Origin: Deltaproteobacteria bacterium
Lineage (GTDB): Bacteria; Myxococcota_C; UBA6777
Assembly (NCBI GenBank): GCA_002731275.1
Contig: PCBK01000020.1
Coordinates: forward strand, 1 to 60,790
Length of the DNA: 60,790 nt
Reading direction: 5' to 3'
The position numbers were made by a program, and so were the translations under genes. The notes below the pieces were generated by a model. That model saw only the letters and a list, made by a program, of their open reading frames with translations. It was not told the origin of the DNA and ran no database searches. How positions within the stretch are numbered: position 1 is the first letter of the stretch; each line of letters begins with the position of its first letter. Shown here piece by piece: positions 26,015 to 34,994 of the stretch.

Positions 26015-29000
26015 CTTGAAGAACCATTGTCAATGAACTTCTCGAGCTTCCCACTGGCAGTTGGTAAATCAAACTCCAACTCGTAGGCATTCAAGCACTC
26101 TGCAAGCTCCATATCAAGCAGCGAAGCATCCAATACATCTGAAATACCGCTCTCAAGCGCGAGGAAAGGATGAATGACATCTAACCATAAATCCACCCCT
26201 TCCTTGATGTGGACAACCACAGGTATCTCAAGCTGCTCTTCCTCAATCAACATGTTTCGAGTGTATCGTACATTCTTCAGCTTCAACATGTCACATAACC
26301 GCTCTGTGAGATAAGCAGTACGTGTAGCATCTTGCACAGGAAGTATTCCACTCCGCACGTACTGAACCAGTGAAAGTCCAAGATGACGGTGTAATGCTCC
26401 ATGGTAGTGTTTATTTTGATAGCTACTCAAACAGTCATAACAAGAAGAATCGCAAGAACATCCTGACAAAATCGACTCTGCGACGGCAAAGATCTCCTCA
26501 AGAACACTAGGTTGACCAATACTGCGTGCATATCCCGCGCCGCCTGCGAGCTTATCATACAAGTAAATATCGGCGCAGTGACCATTCATGTCCTCGACAG
26601 GGCTCCAGTTTCCTAACAACTCACCTTCTTCGACTTGCAAGACACGACACGCAGCCAAACACAGCACTTCGACCAACGTCGTCAACGCTGAACGCCCCTC
26701 AGCAGATGTCACTTCGCACTTGAAAGGACGTGTAAACTTCAACCTCATCAAAATCACATCAGTGAGAAAACGATGGCCAAGGAAAAATGGTCCCACAGGG
26801 TGTCCATTACATACAACCCCTTCCTGCGTAGGATGCTTGTGTGGACGAACTTTTCCTTTCTTGTCAAACAAAACAGACTTTGTGAAATCTTTCCCGTATT
26901 TCGGTTCAGCTCGACCACAATCAGGACAAATCATGAACCCTCGATCTCCAAGACCTTTATTCACGACCACAAGAAAGTCGGGCCTCGCAACAGCCTGTAG
27001 TCGTTCATCAAAGCAGTGAAAATCCCAGTCTTGGATATGCTTGACCTCCATCCTCGCTTTTGAAGCAGAGCCCGCCCAATCCATCGACCCTCCGTCTGCT
27101 TTTTTGTCTTCGAGGTTGACATCAACAGCAAACCCCGGCGGGACCAAAAATGGCAAGCGAAACAACTCAACCTCCCCACATACAGGACAACAATCCCTGG
27201 GAATTGGCTTGGGAGCAACTTCGACATACCCACAATGGTCACACGCCAGATAGTGGGATGCCTCCTCAAGGAGTGTACTCAGTGAAGAGATATAGGGTGA
27301 ATACAACGCCGCCGAACGAAAACGTTTTTTGTCAATGACCAGCTCACGACCTGGTGCATACTCACTGAGCGCGATCTGCAAGTCTCGGCTCGGAGAATAC
27401 CGAAACTCAGGGCGGTGTGGAGACTTCCACGCCTGGCGTCCTTTCAAAACGTACAAGGAGACAATATCTGAAGGGAACGCATAGCGTGGAAAAATCCCTC
27501 TCTCAATGAAGGTCTGTAAAAGATTTTCCTTGAGACGATGTTCCAACACACCAATCTCAGCGACAGTGAGTTCATCCTCCTCTTTTTCGTACAGCTCGAG
27601 AGGAAGTTCTTTTCGCAACAACACCAGAAGCTGCTCAACACATGTTGTTACGACATCCTCTGTGTCAATCTCTTCACCCAAAGCATGACTGCAAGCAGGA
27701 GCCCATCGTCGAATCTCGTCCATCAGCTTTTGTTTATGAATAGCCAACCATTTCGAAAGTTTGACAAAAGAGCAGTCTTTTTTTTCGTCTAAGAAGTCCT
27801 CTACAGAACCAAGCGCCTCAAACAACTGAGAACGTTTCGTGCTGCCCTCAACCGCCTCGTGAAAAAACCTTTGAACGAGATACGCATACGCATGACGCCT
27901 CAGGATCTCTTGGTTCTCAACATACACAACGGGAGGACGCACATCTCCAGAGATGATCTTCTCGGGATTGTCGAAATAATACGAATCATGTGTCCAGCCA
28001 TGAGCGTACGTCATAACAGAGGCGATCGAAGAACCTCGACGACCAGCACGACCAGCACGTTGCTGATAGTTGGAGACATGTGGAGGCACATTCCTGAGCG
28101 CCACCGCACTCAGTTGACCAATGTCGATCCCAACCTCCATCGTCGTGGTACAGCTTAAGACATCAATCGAGGGTCCTTCTCCCACTGCGATATCTTGAAA
28201 GCGCAACTCATACTCTTCAGTCAGCGCGTAGGCTTCGCTATCATCGACATTTGACAGCTGCGCCGAGTGCTCCATCGCGACCAGACCGAAGGGCTCGGCG
28301 TTGCTCTCCGCGATTGCGCGCTTCACCTTGTCCCGGTAAAAGCCGGAGCGCGCATCCAACAGCAAAGGTGCGTGGTGAACAGAGATAAGTTGTCCACAAC
28401 AATTGGGACACACATGCCTTATATGATCGACATAGAGGCGGTTACACGTCTCACACTGAAACCATTCGTCATCCAATCGCATCTTCAACAGCAAAGAAGC
28501 AGGGTTGAGATATCGACCTCGATCGAATGTTCGCGTAAGTGTGCTCTTTCTCGCCAACTCGAAGAGCCAATTCGACACCTCTGTGTATGTAGCCTGCTCA
28601 GGTAGCAGCTTCTCCAAATATTCACGAAAGCGTCTTGGAATGATAGTGCTGTCCCTAAAGATCCCCATCGGCTTATCATAGCTTGCATCCGCAAGTGCAT
28701 GTCTCGATGCACCCGGAGGCATAAAGCAATTACGCTCCAGTTGTACTCTGATCCAATGACGCAATAGGATACGCGCTTCTTCATGGGATAATTTTGTAGG
28801 CAATGTACTCTGCATCGACTTCCAGATCTTTGAATTCACCTGGACTGTCGCCATCCCCAAAGACCACAGAGAGTAGAACTTAAAAGTAAACTCTGCGTAA
28901 AGCATCTTTGCATACGGCAATTTAGGGCTGATATAACCCTGTTGTGCAAGATTGAGCACCTCGACGAGCGTCTCCCCCGCAGCCAAACGCAAGTCATGAT

Positions 29001-31866
29001 GAAAGTCATCAGGTTTGGCCTCTGGGAACAAATCAATGTTGTACTCATTACACACCCACAATACAGCTGGATACAGACGATCAAGTCGCGGCTCTTGGCT
29101 CAGCCCCTCAAGCGCACGCGCAGCCAACACCAGCACTTGGCGAAAAGCATCTTTTGAATGGCTGGACTCCAACGCAGGCGCAAGACGAGCTGCTTTTTGA
29201 CGACCATCACTAAACACCAACACTTTTCGTCCTCTGTTTGGCAACACGATAGGCGAGTGTTGACTTCTTTTGATCTCTTGTAGTGACTTGATCTGTGGTG
29301 GTTGCTCCGCAAATTGGGTCTCGATGAGCGATGTAAAGGGAGGCTCACCGAGCGTTCGAAATGTCTGGAGCTTTCGTTTCTCTCCGGCCTCATAGGACTG
29401 ACATTCAGGACAACAAGTAAACTCGGCTTTTCTGCTGCCTTGCTGATGATCTCGAGGTAGCCAAATAGAACGAGACTCCTTCTCGTCAAACTGCATCTTT
29501 GGATCCAAAAAGCCCGTCTTCAAGTGGACGCGGACCTCTTCACAGATGGGACTTTGCTGGGGGGATGGCAAGAACTCTATCTTGTCAACACTTCCTTCTG
29601 GCTCGCCCCACAAGTAGTCCAGCTCTGCAAATGTCTGTTCCTTTCGTTTGTACGCAACCATATACGCCAACCCACAGCTACGGCAGGACGCCAACTCAAA
29701 CACGCGACTCTCACAAACATCACAGCGTTGTCGTGGTCCAGCAAACATCTTTCCAACAGGACTTGGTGCGCCTTCGTTTGCTGGACAATGGCGATTGATG
29801 CACGCAAACAACCCATTCAAACCCCGAAACATCATATGCAATCGCGTAGGGATCAAACCAGGCTCATCACTCTTGGGTTTCGCGAGCGTTCCCAATGTCA
29901 GCAAAACCTCTGTCGCACGACGACGTTCATCACTCTCAGGAAAGATTTTGTGTGCAAGTTCATCGAGTGAACACGCACTTCCCGATGTCTCAGCGAGGAC
30001 CATATTGACAACAGGCAGCCGCAATAGCCAACGATATAAGTTTCGAAACACTTCCTCTTCGGATTGAACAGACTCATGCTCTGCACCAAAGTACGCAAAA
30101 AGAGGCTGTAAAGCCCCCTGTAGTGCATCCACACTCGAAGCTTCATGTAAACCTTCCAAGTCAACATCGACCAGCGCTGATGCGAAGTCACCTTTCCCAA
30201 CGCCAACAGGTTGAGGGACCTCTCTCTCACTTGTGATCACCTGGAATTGTTCAGGTTTTTTCCCCGTCAAATCAGCAGAAAAACGACGCACGACCTCTTG
30301 CGCCTCCTCGCCAGAGCCCAAAGACGCACTTGTGCAGATGACCCGAAACTTTGAGGCGTCTCCAGAGATCCCCAAACGAGCAAGTAGACGACGTATTAAC
30401 AACGCGACCTCAGCGCCTTGCGCCCCTCTGTACATGTGCGCCTCATCGATGACGAGCACAAACTCACTGCCATCCTCAGCCAACCACTCCCTCGTCTGCT
30501 CAAACAACGGGCGCTCAAACGGTCTCATCAACATATACTCTAACATTGAGTAGTTGGTTACGAGAATATCGGGCGCTCCACCCTCACCCGTCGCAGGGTT
30601 GTGGATCATCTCATGCCTTGTAAATAACTCACTATCCTCTGGACCTGTGAGGAGTCTCTTGTCCCAATTTGGATCAGGTGCAAGTTGACCTTTTCTCTTC
30701 CCTCTCGTGATACGTCTCTCGCCGATATGCTCCTCTCCCAAGAATCGACGAAGGTCTTTGGCTGGATAGCGTCCTCTTGCACGTAATTCAGACTCCAACT
30801 CAGGTGCAAGATCCAAGTAATACCGAAGCAAAGGCTCAACACGTCCACCATCTTTTTGTCCCTTACGTGGACCAGGATAGCGTGTGCGACTCGTGTACAT
30901 TCCAAACAGTGGGTGGCGTTGGTTATTGGGCAACGCATGAAATATATCCCTCAGCTCAGCGTTCCCAAACAACAGACGCAAACGAGACAGTTGATCGTTG
31001 ACAAGCGCGTTCATAGGATACAGAATCAACGCCCGTACCGCGCGCTTTTGATAGCTCTGAGGCCGCGTCGATACCTCCTGGTACAGTTGACCCAGCAGCG
31101 GAATCAAAAAGCACTCCGTCTTCCCTGATCCCGTACCTGTCGCAACGATGAGATCTTTCCGGTTGGAGAAAAAATGTTGAAATGCATCCCCTTGATGCTT
31201 GTAAAACTGCGGATACAGTAAAGTCTTTCCACCTCCCCCCTCGACATGAACCTCCGTCAACTCCGACAAAAATTGCCCAAGCTGTTTGTCACAACCTAAT
31301 GACGTATACGTTTTGGATGAAAAGGGATACTTTGGTGTCGTCTCGATAAACGGCTCTTGTGCGATGAGTTTGCGATTCTCTGATGAACTCAACAACGATC
31401 GACGAGCCCGAATCAATGAAGGGTTCTTAAGAGGATATGCGCTCTCAATGTACGACTGTAACTGCTTTCTCAAACGTGCAAAGAGACGGGTGGGTGTGTA
31501 CTTGGAGTGTGTATGATCTTCGAAGAGACCATCTCCCTCCTGTATCATCTGAGGGCCATCTTTCCAAGGCTTTGTATGCTCATCAGAAGCAGGTCCAACG
31601 TCAGAAACGGGCTCCTGCTGCTTCATCCACGCCGCGAGTGTCGACGCGACTGCGTCATTTAATGCTGTATCATCAATACGTTCGATGAGATCATCAAAGT
31701 CTACCTCTTCCTTGAACAACTCATTCAAGAACGCAATGGTCACCTCTTTGATCCCCTCGAATGAAAACATCGCCCCTGGCTTGATCTTTCTGTCGCGAAC
31801 CCACTCGGCGATCTCCAAGTCGGCGAGTACACCATCTACAGAAAAAGGCTCTAATACGATCTTCAT
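26011..31866 (-). CDS. Giant DEAD/DEAH helicase with DUF1998 C-terminus (DruE/DrmA-like class)
   Basis: 1951 aa from the ATG at 31866 (GGGGGAG 6 nt upstream, 4-nt overlap with the preceding stop). A longer TTG frame to 31890 is less likely. Domains: residues 1-60 resemble a STAS-like domain (FSFEGIKEVTIAFLNELF). The helicase core has Walker A ATGTGSGKT (242-250), IDEAHMYRGAQG and, in the second lobe, QQRAGRAGRRG. Two or three zinc-ribbon-like pairs follow (CETCNRLY...CPNC, CDHCGY...CPVC). The DUF1998 end has YDKLAGGAGYA and CSCDSSCYDCL. Known: DUF1998 helicases are core parts of DISARM and Druantia. Size fits the DruE class better than DrmA, but partners differ. Confidence 0.87.
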   Translation of the reverse strand: MKIVLEPFSVDGVLADLEIAEWVRDRKIKPGAMFSFEGIKEVTIAFLNELFKEEVDFDDLIERIDDTALNDAVASTLAAWMKQQEPVSDVGPASDEHTKPWKDGPQMIQEGDGLFEDHTHSKYTPTRLFARLRKQLQSYIESAYPLKNPSLIRARRSLLSSSENRKLIAQEPFIETTPKYPFSSKTYTSLGCDKQLGQFLSELTEVHVEGGGGKTLLYPQFYKHQGDAFQHFFSNRKDLIVATGTGSGKTECFLIPLLGQLYQEVSTRPQSYQKRAVRALILYPMNALVNDQLSRLRLLFGNAELRDIFHALPNNQRHPLFGMYTSRTRYPGPRKGQKDGGRVEPLLRYYLDLAPELESELRARGRYPAKDLRRFLGEEHIGERRITRGKRKGQLAPDPNWDKRLLTGPEDSELFTRHEMIHNPATGEGGAPDILVTNYSMLEYMLMRPFERPLFEQTREWLAEDGSEFVLVIDEAHMYRGAQGAEVALLIRRLLARLGISGDASKFRVICTSASLGSGEEAQEVVRRFSADLTGKKPEQFQVITSEREVPQPVGVGKGDFASALVDVDLEGLHEASSVDALQGALQPLFAYFGAEHESVQSEEEVFRNLYRWLLRLPVVNMVLAETSGSACSLDELAHKIFPESDERRRATEVLLTLGTLAKPKSDEPGLIPTRLHMMFRGLNGLFACINRHCPANEGAPSPVGKMFAGPRQRCDVCESRVFELASCRSCGLAYMVAYKRKEQTFAELDYLWGEPEGSVDKIEFLPSPQQSPICEEVRVHLKTGFLDPKMQFDEKESRSIWLPRDHQQGSRKAEFTCCPECQSYEAGEKRKLQTFRTLGEPPFTSLIETQFAEQPPQIKSLQEIKRSQHSPIVLPNRGRKVLVFSDGRQKAARLAPALESSHSKDAFRQVLVLAARALEGLSQEPRLDRLYPAVLWVCNEYNIDLFPEAKPDDFHHDLRLAAGETLVEVLNLAQQGYISPKLPYAKMLYAEFTFKFYSLWSLGMATVQVNSKIWKSMQSTLPTKLSHEEARILLRHWIRVQLERNCFMPPGASRHALADASYDKPMGIFRDSTIIPRRFREYLEKLLPEQATYTEVSNWLFELARKSTLTRTFDRGRYLNPASLLLKMRLDDEWFQCETCNRLYVDHIRHVCPNCCGQLISVHHAPLLLDARSGFYRDKVKRAIAESNAEPFGLVAMEHSAQLSNVDDSEAYALTEEYELRFQDIAVGEGPSIDVLSCTTTMEVGIDIGQLSAVALRNVPPHVSNYQQRAGRAGRRGSSIASVMTYAHGWTHDSYYFDNPEKIISGDVRPPVVYVENQEILRRHAYAYLVQRFFHEAVEGSTKRSQLFEALGSVEDFLDEKKDCSFVKLSKWLAIHKQKLMDEIRRWAPACSHALGEEIDTEDVVTTCVEQLLVLLRKELPLELYEKEEDELTVAEIGVLEHRLKENLLQTFIERGIFPRYAFPSDIVSLYVLKGRQAWKSPHRPEFRYSPSRDLQIALSEYAPGRELVIDKKRFRSAALYSPYISSLSTLLEEASHYLACDHCGYVEVAPKPIPRDCCPVCGEVELFRLPFLVPPGFAVDVNLEDKKADGGSMDWAGSASKARMEVKHIQDWDFHCFDERLQAVARPDFLVVVNKGLGDRGFMICPDCGRAEPKYGKDFTKSVLFDKKGKVRPHKHPTQEGVVCNGHPVGPFFLGHRFLTDVILMRLKFTRPFKCEVTSAEGRSALTTLVEVLCLAACRVLQVEEGELLGNWSPVEDMNGHCADIYLYDKLAGGAGYARSIGQPSVLEEIFAVAESILSGCSCDSSCYDCLSSYQNKHYHGALHRHLGLSLVQYVRSGILPVQDATRTAYLTERLCDMLKLKNVRYTRNMLIEEEQLEIPVVVHIKEGVDLWLDVIHPFLALESGISDVLDASLLDMELAECLNAYELEFDLPTASGKLEKFIDNGSSR

Positions 31867-33968
31867 TTGATCTCCCCCATCACTTCCCAATCATCTGTGT
31901 CCAAACGTTCCAAAGCAGGATTATCTGTTTCATTCGGGTATATGACCATGAGTCCACGCATCGCACGGGTCATCCCGACAAATATCAACTTATTATAATC
32001 TCGACTCCGTTCTTCGAATTCAGCTTCTGTGAGCGTCTCCTTTGAAGGAAATGTCCCCTCACCTAACCCACATATCACAACAGCGGGGAACTCCAACCCT
32101 TTCGCAGAGTGAAGCGTCAACACCTTCACTTCGGGTGTAGAGATATCCAACTCTCGCCCCTTGAAGAAACGAGCTGGCACACCCTGCTCTGTGAGTGCTT
32201 TGGCGACAAGCTCCCCCACGTCGGATTTAGGAACCAGCACACCACATGCACCGACCTTCAAGCGAAGGTGCTTGGACATTTGACGGACGAAACGAGCTGC
32301 CCAAACAGCCTCTTCCTTGCCAGCATCACAACGAATGAGCAAAGGCATCGGTCCATGATGTATACAATCCGATCGACCTAAGTCTTCGGATTCTTCTGAC
32401 TGTTGTAATGGGAGCGCAGCTTGTTCAATTTCGAACGTCGAACGGTAATTGTGCTTGAGATAACGTGTGCGCCCCTTAAACTGAAGTGCGGGATGGATCG
32501 AGTGGAGTGATTGACCTTTTGTGTGGATGGATTGCTTCACATCAGCCGCAAAGAAGATCCCATCAGGTTCCTTTGCAAGCTCCGCCAACAAGGCGAGCGC
32601 AACAGGAGAAAAGTCTTGCGCTTCGTCGACGATGACAAAGTCAAAACGCTTGGCATACATGCCTTCCTTGACCGCATCAAGCGCTTTTTGTCGAAGCGTC
32701 TCCCAAGAGACATACTCTCCCTGCTCCAGTTCTTTGGTATACACTTCGTACAGTGACCACACAGCCTCACGCATACTCTTGTTGAATCCAACTTTTCGAC
32801 CCGCTCGACTTGCAACGAGGTAAGCGTCCAAACTCTCAACTTGTTGCCCCTCGATCACCCAGCGAAACTCATCGAGGAGATAAGAGAGGGTCAGCTTTTT
32901 GATCCGCCGAAGACGTTTATTCTGTTCGAACTCATTGCGTCCAGGTGGCAACCATGTGCGAAGTATCCTCTCAAGTACATTCTTGTTGTACCCAGGAGGC
33001 ATCGTTTGGAAAGAGAAACCACTCTCCTTGATCACCTCGTAGACGAGCTGATCAATCGTTCGAACCTCCACCCTCCTGGCTTGCTGTTTGCTCAGCAAGC
33101 TATCGATGAGCTGTCCATTGAAGTGGGACAGTGAGCGCGTATATGTCGTAAATAATGCGGTCTCTTTCCCTGTGGACTTGGGCATCGTTAACAGTGAACG
33201 AATGCGGTATAGCGCCACAGTGCTCTTTCCCGTCCCAGGGCCTCCCTTGACCATCGTCGGCCCCTTTAATGCCCAATCACATAATTTGAGCTGCCGCGGA
33301 TCTAAGCGCAGCAAGAAATCTTGTAATTCGCCTTGCTTCAGCTTCACCAAATCTTGTGGCGCTTGGAGCACAAGGTCCGGTTGTTGCAGGACTTGATCGA
33401 CAGGACGAGGAAACAGATTGTCCATCACACGACTGAGTACCTTCTCAGGTACATTTGCGTTGAGCAAGGCCTCCTCACTTTCACAGTGGAGGAGATCTGG
33501 GATATAATCGTTGGGGATTTTGAGTTCTTCGAGCCATTCAACCTCTATCGAACGAGGCAAAGGTGTTGCATCGGGTACTTTTTTTGTCGCTTGTTCTTTA
33601 AAGGACCACAGCTTCTGCTTTTTGTGCTCGTTAAGTTGTGCTTCGTCGAGTAAGTCTTCCTCTTCATCAGGAAGAAACACAGGCTCCTCATAGTCAACTC
33701 TCCCCGTCGTATATGTCTTTTCCGAGCGACGTCGAATCGTCAAGAGGCGTATCCACTCATCACCAAATGTATAGAGAATACGAAAATTCCCCATCCTCAA
33801 GCGATAGATATCATGTTGTCCTTTGAGCTTCTTCTTCAGCTTTCCATCGGGAAATGGATCTTTGACAAGTTTATCAATTTTTTCCCACAACATCTTCATA
33901 TCAGCGCTGGGAAACCCCATTACTTCACTTGAAAAACTCGGCTTCATGTTGAGCTCTCGAACTTTCAT
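31863..33968 (-). CDS. UvrD/Rep-type helicase with N-terminal RelE-like domain
   Basis: 701 aa from the ATG at 33968 (GGAGG 7 nt upstream), overlapping the previous stop by 1 nt (TGATG). Residues about 15-87 match the RelE/ParE toxin fold (DPFPDGKLKKKLKG, YRLRMGNFRILYTF, RRRSEKTY). After a linker comes a superfamily 1A helicase: Walker A GGPGTGKS (242-249), VDEAQDFS, LTLHSAKGLEFP, and the C-terminal YNKLIFVGMTRA. The helicase motifs look intact. The RelE-like part has no antitoxin gene beside it, so it may serve as an RNA- or ribosome-binding module rather than a free toxin. Confidence 0.85.
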   Translation of the reverse strand: MKVRELNMKPSFSSEVMGFPSADMKMLWEKIDKLVKDPFPDGKLKKKLKGQHDIYRLRMGNFRILYTFGDEWIRLLTIRRRSEKTYTTGRVDYEEPVFLPDEEEDLLDEAQLNEHKKQKLWSFKEQATKKVPDATPLPRSIEVEWLEELKIPNDYIPDLLHCESEEALLNANVPEKVLSRVMDNLFPRPVDQVLQQPDLVLQAPQDLVKLKQGELQDFLLRLDPRQLKLCDWALKGPTMVKGGPGTGKSTVALYRIRSLLTMPKSTGKETALFTTYTRSLSHFNGQLIDSLLSKQQARRVEVRTIDQLVYEVIKESGFSFQTMPPGYNKNVLERILRTWLPPGRNEFEQNKRLRRIKKLTLSYLLDEFRWVIEGQQVESLDAYLVASRAGRKVGFNKSMREAVWSLYEVYTKELEQGEYVSWETLRQKALDAVKEGMYAKRFDFVIVDEAQDFSPVALALLAELAKEPDGIFFAADVKQSIHTKGQSLHSIHPALQFKGRTRYLKHNYRSTFEIEQAALPLQQSEESEDLGRSDCIHHGPMPLLIRCDAGKEEAVWAARFVRQMSKHLRLKVGACGVLVPKSDVGELVAKALTEQGVPARFFKGRELDISTPEVKVLTLHSAKGLEFPAVVICGLGEGTFPSKETLTEAEFEERSRDYNKLIFVGMTRAMRGLMVIYPNETDNPALERLDTDDWEVMGEIK

Positions 33969-34987
33969 CAAGATACCTCCGCTTCAGATACAAACAACAC
34001 ACCCAATCTTCTCTCAAACAACCTCTGAAGCGCCTCAAAAGACGACCTCTTCAAAAGAAACTTCATAGGAAAAGTGTCTCTCATGACATCCTTGATCACA
34101 GATAAAAGATATCGATACTCCGGTACTGGGAGCATATTTTCGAGATACAGTAGGACATCCTCTTCAGATCGACCCTCCACATGAATCTTTGTCGGCACAT
34201 CGTTCAATCGATCAAAAGCATAACATAAGCGGGCGACATCTTCTGGCATACATTCGAGAAAACGAATCCCTTCCCCTCCAGGCTTGGCCAATACATGCCG
34301 ATACCCACGATCAGCTCGAACACGCAGCAAAGAGAAGGTGCACAGTTCATCGACCCCCTCCCAGCAACGATATTGAAGCCTATCTTTCGTAGGTTGGTAA
34401 CATTGAGGACGCAGCTCACCAAAGATCTCCCCTAACGATGCGACCTCCTCCGCAAGTTCAACACGGGCTTCCCACGAAGACAACCACTTGTCATCTACAA
34501 CATCAGCATCGTCGAGTCCAAGCCAATCAGCCAATGTGATCACTCCTCCACCAAGCTGCTCGATCTTCTCGGTGCAAAGAGCAAGCTCACGTGAAACTCG
34601 ACAGTGTCCTGCGCTCTCAAGAGAGAGACCCAACAACTCCTCCAACATCGAGGTAGGAAGCGCACACAATACACGAATGTGTTCGTCAGGAAAAACAACA
34701 CCTCGCAAAGGCGCACCCGCAAGAATACCATATCCTCCAGTGAGAATGTCTCCTTGAAGAAGCAATTGGTTGAGCAGCTCGTTTGCGTGCTCTTCTGTGA
34801 TAGAGAAGAAAGGATCTGCAAACGCCAAAACACGCTTGAGCAAGACACGACGTGTGAGGCTTTTGTGCGCCGCAAGTTCGTGAAGGAGTAATTCAACAAC
34901 ACACCGTTCATCAGACCATGTACGCTTGAAGCCGTAATATGACCTCGACTTTTCAGCCATGTCCGTTGATGTAAGAGCCTTTATCAT
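33968..34987 (-). CDS. Uncharacterised operon protein, probable N-terminal winged helix
   Basis: 339 aa from the ATG at 34987, which has GAGG 6 nt upstream and lies 7 nt after the stop of the Lhr-like gene. A TTG frame extends to 35047 but would lie inside the helicase gene. Residues about 30-100 (RRVLLKRVLAF...ITEEHANELLNQLLLQGDIL..GYGI) have the helix-helix-wing look of a winged helix domain. The rest is acidic and gives no family. It is fixed between two helicases in a coupled operon, so a DNA-binding or adaptor subunit is likely, but the exact role is unknown. Confidence 0.72.
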   Translation of the reverse strand: MIKALTSTDMAEKSRSYYGFKRTWSDERCVVELLLHELAAHKSLTRRVLLKRVLAFADPFFSITEEHANELLNQLLLQGDILTGGYGILAGAPLRGVVFPDEHIRVLCALPTSMLEELLGLSLESAGHCRVSRELALCTEKIEQLGGGVITLADWLGLDDADVVDDKWLSSWEARVELAEEVASLGEIFGELRPQCYQPTKDRLQYRCWEGVDELCTFSLLRVRADRGYRHVLAKPGGEGIRFLECMPEDVARLCYAFDRLNDVPTKIHVEGRSEEDVLLYLENMLPVPEYRYLLSVIKDVMRDTFPMKFLLKRSSFEALQRLFERRLGVLFVSEAEVS

Positions 34988-34994
34988 CGCAACC

